Numbered from the stretch's first letter, positions 47,457 through 58,729 are shown. The stretch: DNA of 64,000 bases from Nyssa sinensis (GCA_008638375.1 CM018038.1:32843169-32907168), one strand, 5' to 3'. The notes: generated by a model not told the origin, from the sequence alone. Program-made: numbers and translations.

Positions 47457-50400
47457 ATGGTTGAGAATAAACCAATTCCTCCGCAGTTCGATCTCAATGC
47501 CAAGTGGGATGCCTGCCTCGATTTGAGCGTCCGTCGATTCGTTTACTTCTCCTTGGCTGGCGCTTTCGGTGGTCTCCTTCTATTGAGTGAGTCCTCCCCC
47601 CCCCCCCCCCCCCCCTCCGTTTTGTTCATTTTCTTAAACAACTGCAGAAAAAAGAAAGTGGGTGTACAAAATTTCGAAAGCTGTGTCTTATACTGCTTAA
47701 GTTTCATAGAGTGGATTGCCGTCTCAACCAAACAGAGAGTGTTATCAAATAATTGCTGAAGAATTTCGTTTCTCTTCTATCTTTCTGAGATTGATATGTT
47801 ACATTGGCTTATGAATTGTATTTTGATATGAATTTGTCTTCTGAATTGTTTGAAACTGATTAGGTCCAATAAGAGAACAATAGCTGATTATGTGAGACCA
47901 AAACTTATAAACATTTGAGTGATATTTTCCTGGGATTGTGAGATTGAGTAATCCTTTGTAATGGTAGACATAAAGTCGGTTGTCATTTTGGGATTAATGT
48001 GTAAAAAAAGAAGTAGAATAAGGCATAATAGAAGCTGTATGGTTGGCTTGAGTCAAAATTGGAATTGGGTGTTACTGGTATTCAAGGAGAGATTCATTTG
48101 TGTTCTACCTTTATGATATTGAAGAAAATTTGAAGGGTTGGAATGACACATACATTATATGGGTTAGAGTTCGTGAATTGCATTTTGGCTATGAAAAGGA
48201 TTGCATTTTTTCTTTCTTTGGTTTGGTTTGGAGCTATCACATTGCATGCTTTTTGTTAGGGTAAGGGGTGATATTTTTTCCTTATTTTTTTCCGATGTTG
48301 GGGTGCTTGAGATTGCAAATCTCTCACTTGATGGTTTATGGATTTCTTTACTTGTAGTTTGTTTGAAATAATGTTAGAACTTGATTATATGAATATATAA
48401 ATGAATAAATAATATGTATATATGTATTAACCAACGTGTCCACAACTTGGCATCGTGTCGTATTTATGTCCTGTGTTTGTATTTGGGCTTCTTAGCTAAC
48501 AAGAAAAGGGACATACGGGAAATTTAACTTGGAGCACTATTTGAAACTTGTGTAATCAAGTTTTGAGTTTATTTTTTTCATTGTTTATATTTATTTTAAA
48601 TTGGTATGATGGACATTTATTTTTATTTTATTAAGATTTAGGAGTCGAGGTTATTTTTATAATTTTAAGATTTGCTGCTTACGGGCTATAGTTATGGTCC
48701 ATGGGTTTTATTTTGGGTCAAATTAATAAATTTGAATTCTATTTGGATTCCTAGGTAGTCTAGAATAGTTTTGGAGATTAAAGAGTTTGAGGGTTCTATT
48801 TTCAAGTCATAGTCTGATCAAGAATAGCAAGGGGGAGAGAGGCTGGAGGCTGGATTTGGATGGTATGGACTTCAAATCTATTTCAGAGGAGGAGTCAACG
48901 ATGTTGGAGAGGGCTTTCGAGGAGGAGGAAGTGGTGGCAACTTTACATTCTTGTGATAGAGATAAAGCGCTGGGTTCTGATGGGTTTACGATGGCTTTCT
49001 ACAAGCATTGTTGGAGGGTTCTCTTATGAGTGATATCATGGAAGTTTTCACTTATTTTCATGAGGCAACAATTTTTGAGAAAAGTTTGAATGTTTTTTTT
49101 ATCGCTTTGATTCCAAAGAAATATGGTGCTTAGGATATTTAGGATTTTAGGCACATCAGTTTCAGCTTGGTGGGGAGTTTATATAAGTAGATGACAAAAG
49201 TCCTTTCTTGGCAACTTCGGGTGGTAATGGGGGGGATTATTTTGGATAGTCAAAGCACCTTTGTGGAGGGGAGACAGATATTGGATGCAGTTATGTATGT
49301 ATCTATACAAGGAGGAAGAAGGGGGAGGTGGGATTGATTTGTAAATTGGAGATAGAAAAGGTCTATGATCATGTGAAGTGGGACTTTTTGTTATTTCTCA
49401 TTGCATGCATTTCCTTGGTTTCCTTTTTGGTTATGGTTAACGGGTCACCAACAAGTTTTTTTTTTTCCGAGCATCTTAGGGTTTGAGATAAGGGGATCCA
49501 TTATCCTCTTTTTGTTCGTGATTGTTATAGAGGCTTTGAGTAGGATAGAGCTGTGGAAGAAGGAATGTTGAGGGGCTTATTTGTGGAGGATGGGAGTAGG
49601 AGGCTGGTGGAGGTGTGTCATCTATTATTTGCCGACGATACTCTTGTTTTGTGTGGAGCAGATGACAACCTGCTTTGCATTTTGAGATGCATCTTGCTGT
49701 GTTTTGAAGCCGTATCTGGTTTAAGGGTCAATTTGGGAAGGAGCAAGATCATTCTAGTGGGGGTCAACGATGGAATGGAGGTGATGGCATAGGGAATTGG
49801 GTGCCAGTGTGGATGTTTGCCTTCCTTATATCTGGGTCTTCCTTTGGGAGCATCTCTGTCTTTTGTTGCTATTTGGAATGTAGTCATTGAGCATGTTTAG
49901 CGTAGGCTTTCGGGGTGGAAAAGGCAATATCCATCCAAAGGGGGGAGGATAACTCTAATAAAGAGTATATTAGAGAATCTCTCCACATACTATATGTCTA
50001 TGTTCTTGATGCCAGTTTCAGTAAAGAAAAAGCTGGAGAAAATTCAGTGAGATTTTTTGTGGGGAGGAAAGGAGGACGAGAGGAAAACTCATCTTGTTAG
50101 CTAGGATAAGATAAAGAAGCCTAAGGAAGAGGGAGGGTTGGGGTTTAGAGATTTGAAGATGTTTAATAAAGCTCTTTTGGGGAAATAGTTGTGGAGGTTC
50201 GCAACGGAGGAACAACTCTTATGGAGAGAGTTTTGACAGTAACATATGGGAGTGAGGGGAGGGGTTGGTTTGTAAGGGTGGTGAGGGAGGCTCAGGGGTG
50301 TAGTTTGTGGAAAGCTATCAAAAAGGGGAAGGAGAATTTTAGTAGGATGGTATGTTTTGAGGTAGGATCGATGGTGTTGCGGTGTTCTTAAGGAAAAATT

Positions 50401-53288
50401 CCCAGCCTTATATAACATCACTTTTGATAAGGAAGCATTGGTGTGGGATTATGTGGAGATCTTGGGGGTTGATAGGGTGTGGAGTCCTTGTTTCAAGAGG
50501 AATTGCCATGATTGAGAATTGGGGGAGGTTGAGGATTTGGTGGCGATGTTGGATTGGTGTTTTTTTGTGTGGGGATGGGGAGGATGTGATGACTTGGAAG
50601 GGGAGTAAAAGGAAAGAATTTTTCGTGCGGTCTTGCTATAAGCACTTGATGGGGAAGAGAGAGGTCTCATTTCCGTGGCAGCTTATTTGGAAATCTAAGG
50701 GCCTGTTTGGTATCTTTTTCTAGAAACTTTTTCCTGTTTTAAAAATGACAAAAAGCAAATAAACGAAAAGAAAATGACACAAAACTTTTAGGTGTGGCTT
50801 TTTTGAAATCTGTTTTTTAAGAATTTCTTGAAAGTGAACCGGTTTTAGGATGCTCAAGTAGAGATTCCATGGTGACAAAACTCCTTTTAATTAGGAAGTG
50901 GAAATGGCCTTTAGAAAGAAATTTTTTTCGTAATTTTCATTTTGGTATCTCTGGAAATGGAAGCAAAACTTTTTGAAAATGAAACCAAGTGGGCCCTAAG
51001 ATTCCAAAGAAAGTTGCATTTTTTTGTTGGTTGGTGGCTTAGGGTGCTATTCTTATGATGGATAATCTTCGAAAGAGGGGTTTTCATCAACCAAGTAGAT
51101 GTTGTATGTGCAAGGAGAATGAAGAGATGGTCGACCATCTTCTTCTTCATTGCACGGTGGCTAGGGATGTGTGGTGTATGGTCTTCTCTCTCTTCAGGTG
51201 TAGTTGGGTGATGCTGTCATCGGTTCGTGATGTTTTGGTAGGATGGCAATGTAAACATATGAGAAAGGATGTGCGGCTAGCTTGGAGGATTGCTTCTCTT
51301 TGTCTTCTCTGGTGCCTTTGGAGGGAGAGGAACAAGAGGATTTTTAAGGGATTGGAATCCACAAATTGGAAGATTAAAGATAATTTTTGTGTGTTTGTTT
51401 TTCTTTTGGTTGAAAGAAGAAAGTCCAATGTATTTAGATAGTTTTGTGGATTTTTTGGGGGATCAAGTAGTGAAAAGTTTTTATTATTATTTTTTCTTTT
51501 TCCCCAATTGACAATAACTTAAAAACCAACATACTCATCCCAAAAAAAGACCTTGAAAACCAACAAAACATTACCCGCGCTAAATCATTTAACCCCCCCC
51601 CCCCCCGCGGTGGTAAATCATGTTGAATGATATTTACTAAAACTTATCTGAAAACATTAGTGTATAGATTTTAAGGTTAAAACATTCATCTTTGTGAATT
51701 TCAGTAGGTTGTGCACCCTACCAAAAAAAAAAAAAAAAACCAATGCGTTGATATTTTTGTGCTGTTTTCTATTGTCCATCAGAACTGCTTCCCATAATAG
51801 CATTAACAACTGTAATTGCAACTGTGTTTTAAAAAAACATAGCATATTCTTTAATGGTGGTGTGGCTCAATAATAAATTGAACTTTTGATTAGGTTTAGG
51901 TTGTTTGCTTTTACTTGAGCTTGGTATTAGCCATGTGCCCACCCAACTCCATTTGACAAAATTTCCCATACCAGCTCCTCTTTTTTGCTTGATTCTACCA
52001 ATATGAGCCCTGATTTTTGTTAATGCTAATTGATATCTAAAGGTGACTCCTACGTCATAGTTCTTGTTTCATAGACTCACTCAACTCTTTCGAAGTTTTA
52101 TATTACCTGCATTATTGTTTGTATTCCTAGATGCCTATCTTATGTTAACTGGAAAACTGATATTGGATGCATCACAAGATTGGGTATGAGATATGTTGCT
52201 TAACTTGGAATGTGGTGTGATGGGTTAGATTTATCTAGCTTAAAATGATTGTTTAGAATAACTTACCATAAAAAAATAAAGACTGCTTAGAACAGATATT
52301 TTCCTCTTACCACTGTAAAAGGTAATGTCTGAAGCTAGAAGTAGAGATATTTTTTTTTTGCTTTTTTCATTTTTGAAAGCAAGTTTGAAACGAATGGACC
52401 ATGTAAAGTCACAACACTACGTAGTTCCTCTGTGCATTGGTCTCTTAGGTTTTGTGATCGTTGCTCCTTTTTACTTATTGTTACTAATACATATGCTTTC
52501 AAATCATTGCTTTTGGTATTTCCTTGCCAAAGGAGTAACTAAAATTTTTAAAACGTTAGAAATTTTTTAGGGTCATGATATTTAGTGTTACTGGGTGCAA
52601 GTTTGGAAGTTTACCCTCATTTGGATAAAGTGATCTAGATTATGGATCCCAATGTCCCAGGTTCAACTCCCACCCCAAGGGCCACTCATTTATCAAAAAA
52701 AATAAAAATAATAATGGATCCCCGGGTACTCCTGAGTTACAGCAATACTGTGGAAATCTTTCTTATGGTTTCTAGTTGTGATTTTGCAGTCAGGCAAGCC
52801 ATTCCCCCCACCCACCCACCCACCCCATACTTCTATAGAATTAGAAATTTCATTTAAGTAAATGATTTGATTTCAGATGTGGTGAGGGAAGCAAAGTGAT
52901 TTTTTTCCCTTTTACACCAGGCAGAAAGAAAAGAGTAATAAATAAGTGTGTTTTAAAGGTTATTTTCTGCTTTGTTTTGCCACTGGGAAACAAATGTTGC
53001 TGTTCTTGTGGCTCATGTAATTAGTACATGATAGGAATATTATTATAAGATCTATGTCTCTGCATCACACTTACCCAAATTACTAAAATCCCCCCTCTGC
53101 CAAATTAGTATTTTGAAAGTGATTGATGTATTTTAATCGTCATGTCAGGGAGTCCTGTGACACGCTGGGCATCAGTAGCTTTTGGTGCTGGAGTGGGCAT
53201 TGGATCCGCATACACAGAGTGTTCATACAAATATTTTGGATCTCCTGCAAATATAACACCTCCTAAGATTTCAGATACTCCTCCTCCA
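47457..53288 (+). CDS. MIC10: MIC10, MICOS complex subunit (exons 1 and 2; last exon not found)
   Basis: MIC10 is a small inner-membrane protein that oligomerises to bend cristae junctions in mitochondria. Exon 1 (47457-47586) encodes 43 residues plus one base: a hydrophilic start with PPQFDLNAKWDACLDLSVRR, then the first membrane segment with GAFGG. Exon 2 (53149-53288) completes the arginine codon and reads SPVTRWASVAFGAGVGIGSA, the second membrane segment with the conserved glycine string, then YTECSYKYFGS and a proline-rich tail to residue 90. Splice sites are GTGAGT (47587), AG (53147-53148) and GTATGT (53289). Without the second donor the frame would read on for 35 hydrophobic residues to 53393, which is unlike the family; a short final exon is expected but I could not locate it. 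The start is the first ATG in a normal plant context. Intron 1 is 5,562 bp and full of transposon DNA. Confidence 0.87.
47596..47615. repeat. Poly(C) run close to the MIC10 intron 1 donor
   Basis: Twenty consecutive C bases start nine bases after the donor GT. Runs of this kind are error-prone, so the length may not be exact. Confidence 0.9.
47616..48779 (+). other. First part of MIC10 intron 1, no element recognised
   Basis: This T-rich intronic DNA has no repeat boundary or coding frame that could be supported before the LINE begins near 48780. Confidence 0.5.
48780..51505 (+). mobile_element. 5'-truncated L1-type LINE in MIC10 intron 1, sense orientation
   Basis: Only the later half of ORF2 remains. 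A DKALGSDGFTMAFYKHCW block (about 48962-49015) begins the reverse transcriptase. VFFIALIPKK, FRHIS and STFVEGRQILDAV follow in changing frames. The catalytic box is LLFADDTLVLC at 49622-49655 (FADD intact), then LGLPLGA (about 49825). The C-terminal zinc-finger (zf-RVT) part runs 51050-51440: CCMCKENEEMVDHLLLHC and WCLWRERNKRIFKG. A MITE at 50699-50996 splits the end. Many stops occur, so it is inactive. Confidence 0.9.
50699..50996. mobile_element. Tourist-like (PIF/Harbinger) MITE, 298 bp, within the LINE
   Basis: Ends are GGGCCTGTTTGG and, inverted, GGGCCCACTTGG. TAA flanks it at 50696-50698 and 50997-50999, the 3-bp target preferred by PIF/Harbinger. The LINE frame before (LIWKSK) and after (IPKKVAFF) joins correctly once the insert and one target copy are removed. 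No coding frame. Confidence 0.82.
51506..52610 (+). other. MIC10 intron 1, no element recognised
   Basis: AT-rich intronic DNA with a 15-base poly(C) run (about 51593-51607) and a poly(A) run (51723-51739). No coding block or element boundary was recognised. Confidence 0.45.
52611..52715 (+). mobile_element. Possible tRNA-derived SINE remnant in MIC10 intron 1
   Basis: A B-box-like caggttcaactcccacc at about 52659-52675 is followed by an A-rich tail atcaaaaaaaataaaaataa (52691-52712). An A box could not be assigned with confidence and a target duplication was not confirmed. Layout resembles the copy at 56754. Confidence 0.35.
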
Positions 53289-53489
53289 GTATGTCTCGTG
53301 ATCTTTATTAGTATTTATATGATCATCATAACTTTTGTTCTACAAGTAGAAGAGTTTTGTTTGTTCTATCTATTAGTGTTTTTTTTTCCTTGAATACTGG
53401 ATACTAGTCAATATTAAGTTGAACTGGTTACCAGTTGAACATACATATGGTGGACAACAAATTTTGAATTTTATTTTACTAGAGAGGTA

Positions 53490-54480
53490 GTGTGTAGATG
53501 CTAGGACTAGTATAGGTTGACAATTCATGACAAATTGTATGTGAGCGAGTGAATGGAGAACATGACGACACGTACAAGGAGCTTGGAAGTTTCATACGTG
53601 CAAAGAATGAAGGCTAAGAGGAAGCTTCATCAGCTTTCAAGAAGCCTTGCTTGAAGACGAAAACAAGGTGTCTAAGACATTTAGGTAAGATCTAGGCTAG
53701 CTTAGGTTGAAATAGGAATTTAATTTAATCATTTAGAATGCTCTGAGTCAACCTAGCATACATTGGTGGACCAAGGGTTTGATGGTCGACCAATGTTCTC
53801 TAGAGACCACAGGCTGGTTGACCAATACTAGGTAGTAGACATAGGATGGTTGACCATTGTGAAACAGAAGCAACAGGTTGGTTGACCATTGAAGGGCATG
53901 GTCAATCAAGTTAAAACTGGGAATGTTGGGTGGTCAACCAATATGCTTAAGAGACCAAGGAATGGCCGACCTTTGTGTTGGATGGTTGACTTTTATGCAA
54001 CAATAAAGCACTCCTTGGTTGACCACAGTATCATATGTTCAACCAAGCTCCATAGATTTTAAAAGAACTAGCCGTTAAAGGTCCATTAGGCTAAATTGCT
54101 ATATATATATGGGAAGGGTCTTACTAAGCAAAACAATATGGGAAGGGTCTCTTGGGCAAACTATTTAGTGCATTTATGAGAGAGTTCATAAAAAATTGTA
54201 CACGCATAGAGAGCTTCAAAAGAATGCTTCACAAAGGAAAACAGAAAAAGGCTAAGAAAGCTCATCTCTCACACACTAAGAGGGCTTGAAGGAATTCATT
54301 AGTATGTAGTTCCACCTTCAAGTTAATAAGTAAAATTTTATTTCTATATCTGTGTGTCTAAGACACACAATACCTCAATCAACAACCCGCTACTCAAAGA
54401 GAGTGTGGATGATTTAAGGGACTCTCTTGTCTTCCCAAGGAAGAAAGGAGAGGTCAAGGCTCTAGATGACCCAAAAACTT
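53490..54480 (+). repeat. LTR-like repeat with a dense cluster of TTGACC/GGTCAA motifs
   Basis: Between about 53755 and 54040 the phrases ggttgaccaat, ggtcgacc, ggtcaacc and ggttgaccac recur roughly ten times in both orientations. The flanking DNA has a short TATA-like tatatatatggg (54102) followed by GAG- and CTT-rich sequence, as in a retrotransposon LTR. It lies downstream of MIC10 exon 2. No TG...CA boundaries or target duplication were confirmed. Confidence 0.4.
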
Positions 54481-55260
54481 AAACTGTACATCACTTGGGA
54501 AGTGGAGGAGATGCTTCGTTTGTTGGAATTGCTTTATTCCATCCAGTTGAGGGATTCTTTAGCCAATTGTATTGTTTTGACTCTGGAAAGAAAGGGTCAG
54601 TTCATAGTGAACTCGTTTTTTTAAGAAGTTATGGTTAGGGGATAGGGTCCTTCTCCCATGGAAGGACATTTGGTGAGTCAAGACTCCTTCCAAACTTGAC
54701 TTTTTTGTATGGATAGCTGCCCGAAATGCAGTCTTGACAATAGACAACTTGCAAAGAAGTGGTCAAATCATTGTCAAAATGTGTAATGCATAACTGGGAG
54801 GGGAGTCGGTGGATTATCCTATGCTTCATTGTGAGGTAGCTAGGGATTTGTGGGCCATGCTTTGCTCACTTTTTGGCATTGCGTAGGTTAGGCCTAATGC
54901 AGTTATTGACCTGTTTTACCGATGGAATGGGATTGAAGAGCTCGGCATGCCTGGATAGCAGCACCCCTTCGCCTTAGATGGTGTATTTGGAGGGAGCGGA
55001 ATAAAAGGTGTTTTGATAACGCAGAAACTCCGTTACATAAAATCAAGAATATATTGGTTCTCTTCTTTATTTATCTATTTTGGTTGTCCGGGGAGTCTCG
55101 GACTCAATACATAGTTTCTTAGAGTTTATAGGTGATTTGAATTGTAAAGATTAGGCTTTTGTTTTGTTCTATTTCTTTTGTATATAGGATGTGTCCCTCT
55201 TTGATGGCCATTTATAATACAGAGGATTCGACTAACATTAAGGTTTTGAAGTCTAATTCC
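54481..55260 (+). mobile_element. LINE 3' end remnant (zf-RVT region)
   Basis: In shifting frames the sequence reads KTPSKLDFFVWIAARNAVLT (about 54680-54740), a MCNA...HCEVARDLWAMLCSLFG zinc-finger block (54780-54880) and WRERNKR (about 54990), the C-terminal domain of plant L1 ORF2. The tail ends with a GATGTGTCCCTCTTTGATGG segment near 55187. It is 5'-truncated and decayed. Confidence 0.78.
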
Positions 55261-56270
55261 AACAAAACATTGTAGATACACGTATTGCACTATAAAGTAA
55301 TGATTGTTAATTGTATTTCAGAAAAGTTTAATTTTTTTAAGACCAAAATATCCATGACACATGGGTAGAAATAAGCAACCTCAGCTGCCACTTTTTTTTA
55401 ATAGACGTGGACAACAAGTCTGAAGACTTCCTCCCACCTCTCTCATTCTGCAACTCTCTCTGCCAGAGACTTCATCTTCCTTTCCGTCACACCTCTCTCT
55501 ATCTTTCTGCTACCCTCCCTCTATAATGACTCTCAACCTTGTCTTTATCTCTCTAACCTTCACATACATATATTTTCTCCCTCTCATGTATACATATATG
55601 TATATGTAGTACTGTCTTTTCAAGAAAATCAAAATCTCTCTCAAAGTACCTCTACAATACAACTTTTGCATGATTGGTTTAATTTGGGTTTGGATTGTGG
55701 GGATTTTGGTTGATAACATTATCCACTCCTGTGGTGGGTTGAATTATGGGATAAATCATCTGTTGTAGGTTGAATGGGGATCTTTGTGATTTCCGAAAGG
55801 ATAGTTTTATTTTTCCACGGGTAAGTAGGCTTTGGTGGATTATCATGGGGAAGAAGAAAAACATTGCTCAAAGAGTACCGCTGTTCACGGCTATTTACTT
55901 TTTTGGCTAATTTTTAATTTTTACTGGTTTCCCTCATTAAGCATTCCAATGAGTTCGGAAATTCTACAGATCATGGAAGAGTAGTCCTAAATATTATAGG
56001 ATTTTTTGGTTTTCTACAGGCCATGGGAGATGTGTATGTTATTGGGTTTTTGGCTGTGCAGTTTCTATGCGAACATAAGGCAGTATTGAGCATGTTTTTT
56101 TTTCTTTTTAGTTTTTTTTTTCATCAGTAGAGTGGATGAGTTTCACTTTTGGGAGGAAAGCAGAGGAACCAGCATGCGGGTCCCCCACACACAAGTTGGG
56201 GGACGATGGGTGATGGATGGAGTGTAGGGAGCTCGTTAGTCTCACTAAAGCTTTGGTTTGTGTGCTCAGG
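55261..56270. other. Noncoding DNA downstream of MIC10 exon 2, nothing firm
   Basis: The last MIC10 exon may lie in 53300-56300. The pyrimidine tract and AG at 56010-56020 is one acceptor candidate, but the codons after it do not resemble the family tail. Otherwise CT-rich and AT-rich noncoding sequence. Confidence 0.35.
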
Positions 56271-56750
56271 AGAAAAAAATATAAAAGAAAAAAAGTTCAT
56301 CCAACCTATATTTTCAAATGTTTCAATTGTTATTTCATTTACACTGTGTAGAGAAGTGGTACTTCTTTTGTACATATACTATTACATTTTTGTACTAGTA
56401 ATGATTTATATTTGTATAATTCTGAGTTTAAAATAGTCCTAATTAAATTTGGATACTCCTTGTTACAAAAGAACCAAATATTAAAAATATCCAATTTATT
56501 TTTTAAAATATTTCAGTTGTTAATCAAAACAAAAAAGAAAAAAGAATTTATCTGTACAATAGTGATATATTTCTGTACAAGCAGTGGTACTTTTTTGTAG
56601 AAATGTTAGTATATTTTTGTAAAAGAGTGGCATAATTCTGTCAATGGTAAATTTTTAAATAATTCTAGGTTTAAACTTTAAGGAGCCTAATTAAATTTGG
56701 ATGATGTTATAAAAAACCAAATATAAGAAAATTTTACTACCAAAATTGAC
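56271..56750. repeat. Duplicated repeat with GTACAA-type motifs
   Basis: Two direct copies (about 56285-56490 and 56500-56740) each run from aaaagaaaaaagttyat or a similar A-rich start through several gtggtayttttgtacaa units to ctaattaaatttggat and aaccaaat. A third copy lies inverted at about 58930-59200. The motif ttgtacaa or its variants repeats every about 20-30 bp. Origin unknown; it looks like the termini of a DNA transposon family. Confidence 0.5.
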
Positions 56751-56753
56751 CAA

Positions 56754-56866
56754 CAATCTCTAGCTTGATTGGTACACCTCCTCCTCCTCCCCATGTAGGA
56801 CGTTGAGGGTTTAACTCCCCTTAAGGGGCAGAGTGTGTATGTGATTTACCTATCAAAAAAAAATTT
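56754..56866 (+). mobile_element. SINE-like insert
   Basis: A tRNA-like start gcttgattggta, a B-box-like gagggtttaactcc (about 56805-56818) and an A tail after atc suggest a tRNA-derived SINE about 110 bp long. It interrupts the GTACAA-type repeat. The homologous inverted copy at 58960-59075 lacks it at the same place, which supports an insertion. Target duplication not confirmed. Confidence 0.5.
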
Positions 56867-56923
56867 GTATAATATAGATAAACTCAATTACTATGGAAAT
56901 TGTTTTTTTCTTTTTTTATGGTT

Positions 56924-57077
56924 GAGGCGGGCCTTGGTGCAATGATAAGGTTACTCCATTGTAACTGAGAGGTTACAGGTTCGAGTCACAGCCTCTCTAC
57001 TTGCAGGGGTAAGGCTACGTAGATCTAAACCTCCCTAGACCTCGCAGCAGCGGGAGCCTCGTGCACTAGACTACCTG
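56924..57077 (+). mobile_element. Au-like tRNA-derived SINE, 154 bp
   Basis: The 11-bp direct repeat TTTTTATGGTT flanks it at 56913-56923 and 57078-57088. The body has an A-box-like start (gggccttggtgcaatg), a B box GGTTCGAGTC at 56978-56987, ggggtaaggctacgta and the cgggagcctcgtgcact ending known from Au SINEs. It is a retroposon, not a tRNA gene: no cloverleaf and no correct length. Confidence 0.88.
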
Positions 57078-57135
57078 TTTTTATGGTTATGAAAGATATG
57101 AGAAAAATATAAGAAAAAATAATAGTGAAAAAAGA

Positions 57136-57836
57136 AGAGAATAAATGCCTAGATCAACTATAAGTAAGCGTTGTTGTCTTGTTAATGCTTGATGCAAAAC
57201 TTTGTTCATTTTGTATCATTCAAAAGTGAGGTAAGTGGGTGGGTTATAAGGTTGTAAATAAAGTACTCTTTGTTGTATGTTTTACAATGAAGTAGCAATG
57301 AACTTCTAAATGTAGTTTTGAAGCAAAAAATTGCATTTAAATGTTTAAGTTTATTTAAAATAGACAACACTTCCAAGCCTCTTTTGTGTATTACAATTCC
57401 CTGTCTGATTGAACAAAATTTAGTATTTTGCAAATAAAATTGAAATATATAACATTATGAAAAAAAGTTAGTACATAGTGAATCAATAGATGTATATTAT
57501 ACAAAAGAGAATAAATGCCTAGGTCAACCACAAGTAAGCATTATTAATTCAAATTTTAATATTTTGTTTCATTTCATATCATTCAAAAGCAGGTAAGCAG
57601 GTGGATCATAAGTTTGTCCATAAGGTACTCTTTGTTGTATGCTTTACAATGAAGTAGCAATGAGGCAATAATTGCATTCAAAGTGTTAAGTTATTTAAAA
57701 TACACTACACTTAGAAGCATCTTTGTAATACAATTCCTGTTTGACTGACCAAAATGGTAGTTCTTTGCAAACATAAGGTATCACATTATCGAAAAAAGTA
57801 GTACACAGTGAACCAGTAGATGTCCAGTGTACTCTT
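57136..57836. repeat. Tandem duplication, two units of about 370 and 330 bp
   Basis: Units 57136-57505 and 57506-57836 both run from agagaataaatgcctag through ctctttgttgtatg and caatgaagtagcaatga to a gtagtacaca-type end. The second is shorter because of internal deletions. No gene is present. Confidence 0.85.
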
Positions 57837-58017
57837 TTGTAAAGCTCTTGTATGCTTGACAAAGATTAATAAAGCAAAGCATATGCATAAAAAGACTCCT
57901 ACACATAAATCTCTCTAAAACTCGTCTCTCCCTTTTTGTTAGGAGTTGACAGACAAAAAAAAAAAAAAAAACCAAAATAAAGCATAAAGAGAGAGAACAA
58001 ATAAAGGGCAATACTTA

Positions 58018-58299
58018 GCTCCAAATTTGGTAGGAGGAACTTCCTCCTACCTGGGTACGTGTCTTAACCATAATCTGCCACATATGTAATGTACATGCGC
58101 TTTTTGATTTATTTAATTTTTGTTTTAACAAACCACAATTTGCCATATATGTAATGCACCTGTTTTTTGATTTATTTAATTTTTATTTTTTTCATTAAAA
58201 CTAAATGGTCACATGATATACATGTGAGTGCATGTGTGACACACTAAGGTTGTGACACATACGTGGGTAGGAGGAGGTTCCTCCTACTTGGTATGGAGC
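58018..58299. mobile_element. MITE, 282 bp, with palindromic terminal blocks
   Basis: The ends gctccaaatttgg and (inverted) gctccataccaag lead into taggaggaacttcctccta and the matching taggaggaacctcctccta, each itself a near-perfect palindrome, then a further inverted gtacgtgtc/gtatgtgtc. Inside lies a 64-bp tandem duplication (about 58066-58198). A target duplication was not confirmed. Superfamily unknown. Confidence 0.75.
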
Positions 58300-58578
58300 C
58301 AAACACTCTCCATAAATAAAACACAACCATGAGCATATATATATATATATATATATATGCGTGTGTGTGGATATAGCAATAAAATCTCAAGTACATGGTT
58401 TGTGTTTATGTGTAGAAAGAAATGAAAAAAAAAATTCAGAAGTACATAGAAATCCTAAATACATATTGATTTAAAAACCTAGAATCTTTATATAAAAAAC
58501 ATACGAAGCAAAAGCTCACGTCACCATCACCCCTTTTTTTGCACACTTGGAGAATAATTTTCCTTCATCACAAACTCA

Positions 58579-58580
<2 letters not shown>

Positions 58581-58640
<60 letters not shown>
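58581..58640. repeat. (CT)n(CA)n compound microsatellite
   Basis: About 14 CT units are followed directly by about 16 CA units. Confidence 0.95.
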
Positions 58641-58641
<1 letters not shown>

Positions 58642-58729
58642 CTATAGCTTCTCAGCTCTGATCAATTGTTGCTTCATCATCTTTGTGCTCTTCTCTATTA
58701 AATAAAATTTCATCTCTTTACAAAAACTT

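Noticed and set aside
56010..56080. Possible last MIC10 exon after a pyrimidine tract and CAG
   Set aside because: The codons after the site do not resemble the MIC10 tail and run on into T-rich sequence.
56978..56987. tRNA B box that might mark a tRNA gene
   Set aside because: The unit has an 11-bp target duplication and a SINE body of 154 bp; no cloverleaf can be drawn.
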